Of a stretch of DNA of 64,000 bases, positions 59,045 through 64,000 are shown in pieces (the stretch's first letter is position 1; every line of letters starts with the position of its first letter). Location of the stretch: contig SJRY01000080.1 in the NCBI GenBank assembly GCA_011319805.1, positions 310,001 through 374,000 on the forward strand, given 5' to 3'. The notes below the pieces were generated by a model. The model was not told the origin of the DNA. It did no database searches and worked only from the letters and a program-made list of their open reading frames with translations. Position numbers and translations under genes: made by a program. The stretch comes from Macrocybe gigantea. Lineage: Eukaryota; Basidiomycota; Agaricomycetes; Agaricales; Callistosporiaceae.

Positions 59045-61763
59045 ATGCTCGGCCCTCTGCAAGGCATCCAGCAACCCAACTCAAACCAGCAAGGCCAGCA
59101 GCAGCAGTCCCTTCCGCAGCAGCAGCAGCAGCAAGGTGCCCAACAACCCCCAGCTCCCCCACAAAACGGCCAAGACTTCAATCTGTCTGCTGTCCTTCAC
59201 TTCTTACAGTCTGAATGGAGGCGCTATGAACGTGATCGAAATGAATGGGAGATTGAACGCGCTGAGATGAGGGTGCGCCTGCTCTACGCCCTTGACCCAA
59301 TCTCTCTTTCTGGGCTTATTCTTGACCTAGGCACGGATAGCGCTCCTCGAAGGGGAACGGAGATCATTTGAGAACGTAAAACTTGACCTCATGCGTCGTA
59401 TCAAAATGCTAGAATATGCTTTGCGTATGGAACGGTCGGTCTTGCGCGTTTTGCATTCACCGCTCTTTCTGACCGCTTCGCGGACAGTTCCAAGCAGCTA
59501 ACACAGCCCGCCTCCCAGAATCCTCCCTCCAAGCTTGCCGTGATCCAGGGTCAGACTCTTTCCACTCAAAAGGATGATGTCCAAAGTCATAAGGCAGAAA
59601 GTGGTGGCAGCTCACCACGGAGTGAAGGTACTTGTCTTCACCCAGCATGGCATCTGTGTCATTCCAACATGGCCTTTTCTTCTAGATTCGCCGCTACCAG
59701 AGAGTCGCGTATCCAACGGCGCGCACGCACCATCATCTGTTGGTCGGCCTAGTTCCTGGGGTGGTGCCAATTGGCTGAGTGGCCCGACCGCTGCCAGCCT
59801 TGGCAAACCCCCTCCGGGAAGGGATCCCAAAAGCAGGGCACGAAGTCGTGATTATCTGAAACAGTATGCGTTCTTCACATTTCCGTCCGCATCTCCATAT
59901 CGAATCACGCGACTTGCGTAGATGTCTTCAAGAAATTTCCTACCTTACATCTTCCCAGGCCATGAACCCTCTGCCTAATCGCCCTATCGTCAATAATGCA
60001 GCCATACCTCTGTCAATCCCCAACATCCCACCATTCGACCCAATGGCCTACTCTCGGCCGCGCAAGGTGCTTCCCGAGGCTGGAAAGGATTTTCCCTTGC
60101 TGAATGGGCAGACCATGTCAAACCCCCCTTCGGCAGTGTTAGCTGGGACAGCACAACCGCCTAGTTCAGAACGAATTAATTCTGCTGGAGTAGGTCATAC
60201 TCCTCAGCCGCCTATCAATCAGACCCAAATGGATCAAATTGCCTCCTCTCAATCCCAGTCAGAGTCAAATGCGTCCGAGAAAGAGAAAGAATCAGAATTG
60301 GAACCTCGTCAAACGACGGCCATCTTTCGACCAGACGATGCTGGCCAGTGGCGGGAGAAATTGAGGCTGTCCAATGAAGCTGCCGAGCAAGCGCGCCTGC
60401 TGAACGCCTCAAGTGCTTGGGAAAAGTCGGGAAGTGAAGATGAAGACGTGAAGGAGGACGAGGGGGAGATTGAAGATGAAGATGCGAATGTAACTGGCGA
60501 AAGCGAGGGGACCAAAAGTTGGAAAACGAAGCGGACTTTAAGAAAGTGTGTTTATTCCGGTGAATGTGCAAGGGTTGCGCGAACTTACGGCCTCATAGCC
60601 ATCTCGACGCGGTACGGGCAATGTCCTTCCATCCCACTGAACTGTGTCTTGCCACTGGCGGTGACGATTGCACTGTAAAAATCTGGCGCGTGGATCCAGC
60701 CCATGTCGCGTCATCAACGTACGTTCTTTTTACATCGATTGAAAGTGAAGTCTAACACAATAGTCAGATCCAGGCCAACAACGGAGGTTGAGCCGCAGTT
60801 GACGTTGCGCGGTCATTCAGCAGCTATCACACGACTGATCCATTCACCATCCAAGCAACTTCTTTATTCGGCTTCCCTGGATTCCTCCATCCGCATATGG
60901 GCTCTTCCTTCACCAACTCACACTACGTATGCACCATACGATGGAACCAGAGCTCGCGGGGAACTCATTGGTCACACGGATGCGGTTTGGGACCTCGCAC
61001 TGGTTCGAGATGAGAGTACTCTTATCAGCTGTGGTGCCGAAGGGTTGATCAAAGTATGGGATGTGAGCGGGCCATCGGGGGAGGCTCCCTGAAGTTGAGT
61101 TGGGGTTATAAAGGATTGGATGGTCAGGGCGACGAACCCGACGACAACGATGCACCTGGTGCTACATCAGTGGAAGCCTTAAAGACTGACTTGAAGAAGG
61201 TTGCCGTAGCCTATCAAAATGCTGTCGTCAAGATTTTTGAAATTGAGACCGGCCAGCAAGTCATCCGGCTACCCACTGACGTGTCATATAGTGGGTTTCT
61301 ACTGTCTGCTTGCAATATACTCATTCATGTTTTGTTCAGACGAGACTCCTGCAACGCAGGTTAATAGAATCGTATCGCATCCCACTATGTCTTTGTTGGT
61401 GACCGCGCACGAGGACAAGTACATCCGGATATTCGACACCACAACTGGTTTGTTCTCATATGATATTGGTTAGCCATTTTGCTAAATTTACCCGTAGGCC
61501 AATGTACCTTCTCCATGCTGGCCCATCTGGATGGTGTGACTTCTCTGTCAATTGATCCGGCGGGGTTTTCTTTGCTGTCGGGAAGTCATGACTGTTCGAT
61601 ACGTTTTTGGGACCTCCTTGGTACCCGCGCATGTGTCCAAGAGATCACTACACATCGAGAGAAAGCGCGCGAAGGTGTGCTTGACGTGGAGTATCATCCG
61701 TCATTACCATTCGTGGCCAGTGCGGGGGCTGATGGAGTGGTCAAACTATATGCCTCATCATGA
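59045..61763 (+). CDS. Striatin-family WD40 protein (STRIPAK scaffold)
   Basis: The N-terminus is Gln-rich (QQGQQQQSLPQQQQQQ) and is followed by the striatin block FNLSAVLHFLQSEWRRYERD, RNEWEIERAEMR, then across an intron ARIALLEGERRSFENVKLDL and MRRIKMLEYALRMERSKQL (coiled coil, caveolin-binding type). An acidic linker (SGSEDEDVKEDEGEIEDEDA) precedes WD40 repeats: HLDAVRAMSFHPTELCLATG, LRGHSAAITRLIHSPSKQLL, IGHTDAVWDLALVRDESTLI, HLDGVTSLSIDPAGFSLLSG and EGVLDVEYHPSLPFVASAGA, ending GVVKLYASS. The protein would recruit PP2A in the STRIPAK complex, which controls fusion and fruiting in fungi. About nine introns; start at the first ATG of the frame. Confidence 0.93.
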
Positions 61764-62115
61764 AGCCTTGCTGCAACGACTTTTCTTCCTTTGGCCTCAC
61801 ATTTGTTTCTCGGGCTTCCTTCGCATCAGTTTTGCTTCATAGATATTGACATTTACACATACTCCAGGGACGGGATTTGTTTGTCTGTTTTCCTCATTAC
61901 CTTGTCAGTTTTGATTGTAATTATTGTCACAAGTAAAACGATCCTCATGAGTATTAATTCAATCAATCCTGGTTCACAAGTTACTGCACACGTCGTGTTA
62001 AATAGGTGTCGAGGACAGCTAAGGCTACACTGTTGACTAATCATACAAAAAGATGAGGGTATCCAGTACGGGCAAAATTTACACCGCATTGATGGACAGC
62101 CAAAGACGGAGGCGT
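61764..62115. other. Convergent intergenic region, striatin / PDE1
   Basis: The 352 bp between two stop codons contains only the 3' ends of both genes. It is A/T-rich (for example 61850-61960). No RNA gene or conserved repeat was seen. Confidence 0.5.
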
Positions 62116-63479
62116 TCACAGTTCTGCAGTGGTAATTAACACTTGTTGCGACACGCGATAAAGCAGGTATGCACCTATCCGCATGCCTTGCTCTGCAAGA
62201 AGAATTTCAGCGCCAAGCTTCCTGCTTTCGACCAAAGCCTTGACTTGCTTTGATATGAGATGTCGGATCGGCGCGCCACAATCGTCCGCCATGTCCTCCT
62301 TGCAGTGCGTAATATAAACACGTACACCGTTGAGCGCACCGTGGAGATCCTCCGCAACGGGTGGGTTTCTCCTCTGCTTCTTGCGTAGTGGACTGGATCG
62401 AATCCCGCCGTCGGTAGTCTGCTGACCCCTCCGGGACAGGACGACTTCGGTTGCTAACACCGTCAGCTCTTCCACCAGATGTTCAGGGTTGAGATGACCA
62501 TATAACATGTCGTCCTGGCGGCCTGAAGGCCAAGAGCACTCGATGAAGAGAGTTGATAGAATGTCGGGTATTTTTGGGGCCGCAGCGCGCCAGACCTTGA
62601 TTGTTTGCGGGGACTCAGTCACCGAGTCTGGTTCAACATCGCCGAAAAATAGGAATTCGCGACCAGTTATATCGTGTCGGACGAAGAACGCGGAGGAATC
62701 GTAATTTCCTGACTCGTTCCGACCATGACTGATGGAAATTGTCCGCACGGAGACGTCAGGATGTATCCTCTTGTATTTGCCGTTGTTGTGTAACCTTTTG
62801 GGAGAAGAATGAGGTTACTGATGATCGTACGAGGCCAACGTAAACGACGCGTACGTTGAGTATAACAGCTTATGACCGTCATCCGCCTCATCCCAGGATG
62901 CTAGATTTGGCCAGATCCGGCCCGAAAACACGCTCTCTAGGTCCTCGAGAGTTTGTTTCGTAGCGTATATACGCTTGCGTGGACCTCTGAACGAACCGGC
63001 GGACAGGATGAGACCATTAACATGATCAAGATGGGCGTGGGTGATAAGGAAGCAGCTAAATTATTGGTTGGAAGGGACTGAGAAACAATTCGAGGACAAA
63101 GTGTTTATGGCACCGTACCGGACGAAAGAGTAAATGTCCTGGGCTGTGTAGACTTTGTTTTTCGCATCGTGGTGACTATCTCTGAAAAGAAGGGGGTTCT
63201 TGCGCAACAGCTTGCGGACGACGCCCTGTGCAGATCCTTCGCAGATATGTGAACTGTGTGCAAGAGAGCGCCCAAGCAATGCGTACCCGCTTCCAAGGCC
63301 AGTACACCGTTTTCCCAGTCGGTGTCGTGGGGCTTGAAGAGATATCTAGACGGAGAGGTGGTGATAAGCGCCACGTGTGAGTCAGTGACATGCGGTGTTC
63401 ATTATAGAACATACGCAGAGAGATTAGTGTCGTCTGGCCCGCCACCTGAGCCAACGACAACGAGGTCGAACGAAGACAT
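62116..63479 (-). CDS. PDE1: Class II (low-affinity) cAMP phosphodiesterase, PDE1 type
   Basis: PDE1 hydrolyses cAMP and lowers PKA signalling. The start MSSFDLVVVGSGGGPDDTNL joins, after a short intron, YLFKPHDTDWENGVLALEAG. A later exon has the metal-binding signature THAHLDHVNGLILSAGSFRG, matching the class II HxHxDH motif. Downstream come KRIYATKQTLEDLESVFSG, ISHGRNESGNYDSSAFFVRH, FGDVEPDSV and LFIECSWPSGRQDDMLYGHL, then VYITHCKEDMADDCGAPIRH, ending ITTAEL. About 390 aa over at least five exons. Identity is well supported by the HxHxDH, FGDxE and ECS motifs. Confidence 0.93.
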
Positions 63480-63762
63480 GCTGGTCGTTGGATCTGCTAC
63501 GAGAGAGACACTGCCAGACAGGCACCGAGAGTAGCGCTGATATGGCTGGCAGATGAGCCTGATATAGCCGTCTCAGGCCTGTCATCACAATAAGTACAAG
63601 ACGACAATATAACACCCATAATCCGGACCTCCGCAGTCGATATGGCTCATACTTGGTCATATTGCGCGCTGTCGATGTTATGGGCCTACAATACGCGACA
63701 CAACGACGACCGTCCTTGCTTGACCTGCTGCACACTCACTGTCACATGACACACTCTCGACC
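63480..63762. promoter_or_regulatory. Divergent intergenic region at the right end
   Basis: These 283 bp lie between the PDE1 ATG (63479) and the plus-strand start at 63763. I saw no clear TATA box. Short minus-strand ORFs in it look like noise. Confidence 0.35.
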
Positions 63763-64000
63763 ATGTCTTTCTCGTCCAATGCCGTCGCGAATAATAGCAG
63801 GCTGTTCCCCCCGTTTGCAAGGAAGCTGGCGCAGGATGACTTGGATACATATGCACAGACATCTGCTAAGCTAGCAGCGTGGCTCCGCTCGGACAGAGCA
63901 TATTACCCAGAGGCCAGGCCAGAGGTCAATCCAGATACTCTCCTAGATCGAGTCTCTTTTCAACGATGCACGCCAGATTGTCACCCTCCTGACGGTCGTC
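63763..64000 (+). CDS. Unidentified gene, 5' part only
   Basis: An open frame from the ATG at 63763 reads MSFSSNAVANNSRLFPPFAR, KLAQDDLDTYAQTSAKLAAW, LRSDRAYYPEARPEVNPDTL and LDRVSFQRCTPDCHPPDGR up to the window edge without a stop. It is hydrophilic with an alpha-helical look and no domain that I can name. No intron was needed over 79 codons. The start context (CCATGT) is acceptable. Confidence 0.5.
   Translation, partial: MSFSSNAVANNSRLFPPFARKLAQDDLDTYAQTSAKLAAWLRSDRAYYPEARPEVNPDTLLDRVSFQRCTPDCHPPDGR

Noticed and set aside
1..64000. Transposons, CRISPR arrays, secondary-metabolite clusters or viral relics
   Set aside because: No transposase, reverse transcriptase, long inverted or direct repeats, spaced repeats, synthase megagene or viral domain was recognised anywhere in the window.

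Overview
The window is 64 kb of a filamentous basidiomycete (most likely Agaricomycetes) nuclear chromosome. Genes are dense, lie on both strands, and are cut by many introns of about 45-65 nt with GT(A/G)...(C/T)AG borders. Many exons are below 100 nt. Neighbours sit 50-350 bp apart. I recognised no transposon, rRNA, tRNA, CRISPR array or virus-like gene. Exon borders were placed by eye from conserved protein motifs and splice consensus, so domain-bearing exons are firm and many termini are approximate.

Layout, left half. A C78 (ZUFSP/UFSP-like) cysteine peptidase runs off the left edge (-) and is divergent from the proteasome alpha-4 gene (+). Next come a Sec7-type ARF-GEF of the Gea/GBF1 class (+), a cytochrome b561-like membrane protein (-), an extended SDR (-), 3-hydroxyisobutyrate dehydrogenase (-) and an unresolved locus (-). 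Then follow a SCY1/SCYL2-type pseudokinase (+), Hrq1 helicase (-), an 88-aa ORF (+), an intronless 337-aa membrane protein (+), FACT subunit Spt16 (-), a calcineurin-like phosphoesterase (-), RNA polymerase III subunit C82 (-) and an acidic low-complexity protein (-).

Layout, right half. A small membrane protein (+) is followed by a 5'-nucleotidase-like phosphoesterase (-), the CCR4-NOT scaffold Not1 (-, about 7 kb) and an MFS sugar transporter (-). The transporter is divergent from a GPI-anchored GH13 alpha-amylase-like enzyme (+). Then come gamma-tubulin (+), MBF1 (-), a tetraspanin (+), a large serine hydrolase of the S9/alpha-beta fold (-), TMA7 (+, tiny exons), a striatin-family WD40 protein (+), class II cAMP phosphodiesterase PDE1 (-) and the start of an unidentified gene (+) at the right edge.

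Most of this is conserved housekeeping: chromatin (Spt16), transcription (C82, MBF1), mRNA turnover (Not1), proteolysis (alpha-4, C78), trafficking (Gea, SCY1), microtubules and signalling (striatin, PDE1). I see no obvious novel multi-gene system. The best leads are the GH13 enzyme lacking two normally invariant histidines beside a sugar transporter, a frame-preserving intron inside the C78 catalytic motif, GC-AG introns, the four-exon TMA7 gene, and a few genes of unknown function.
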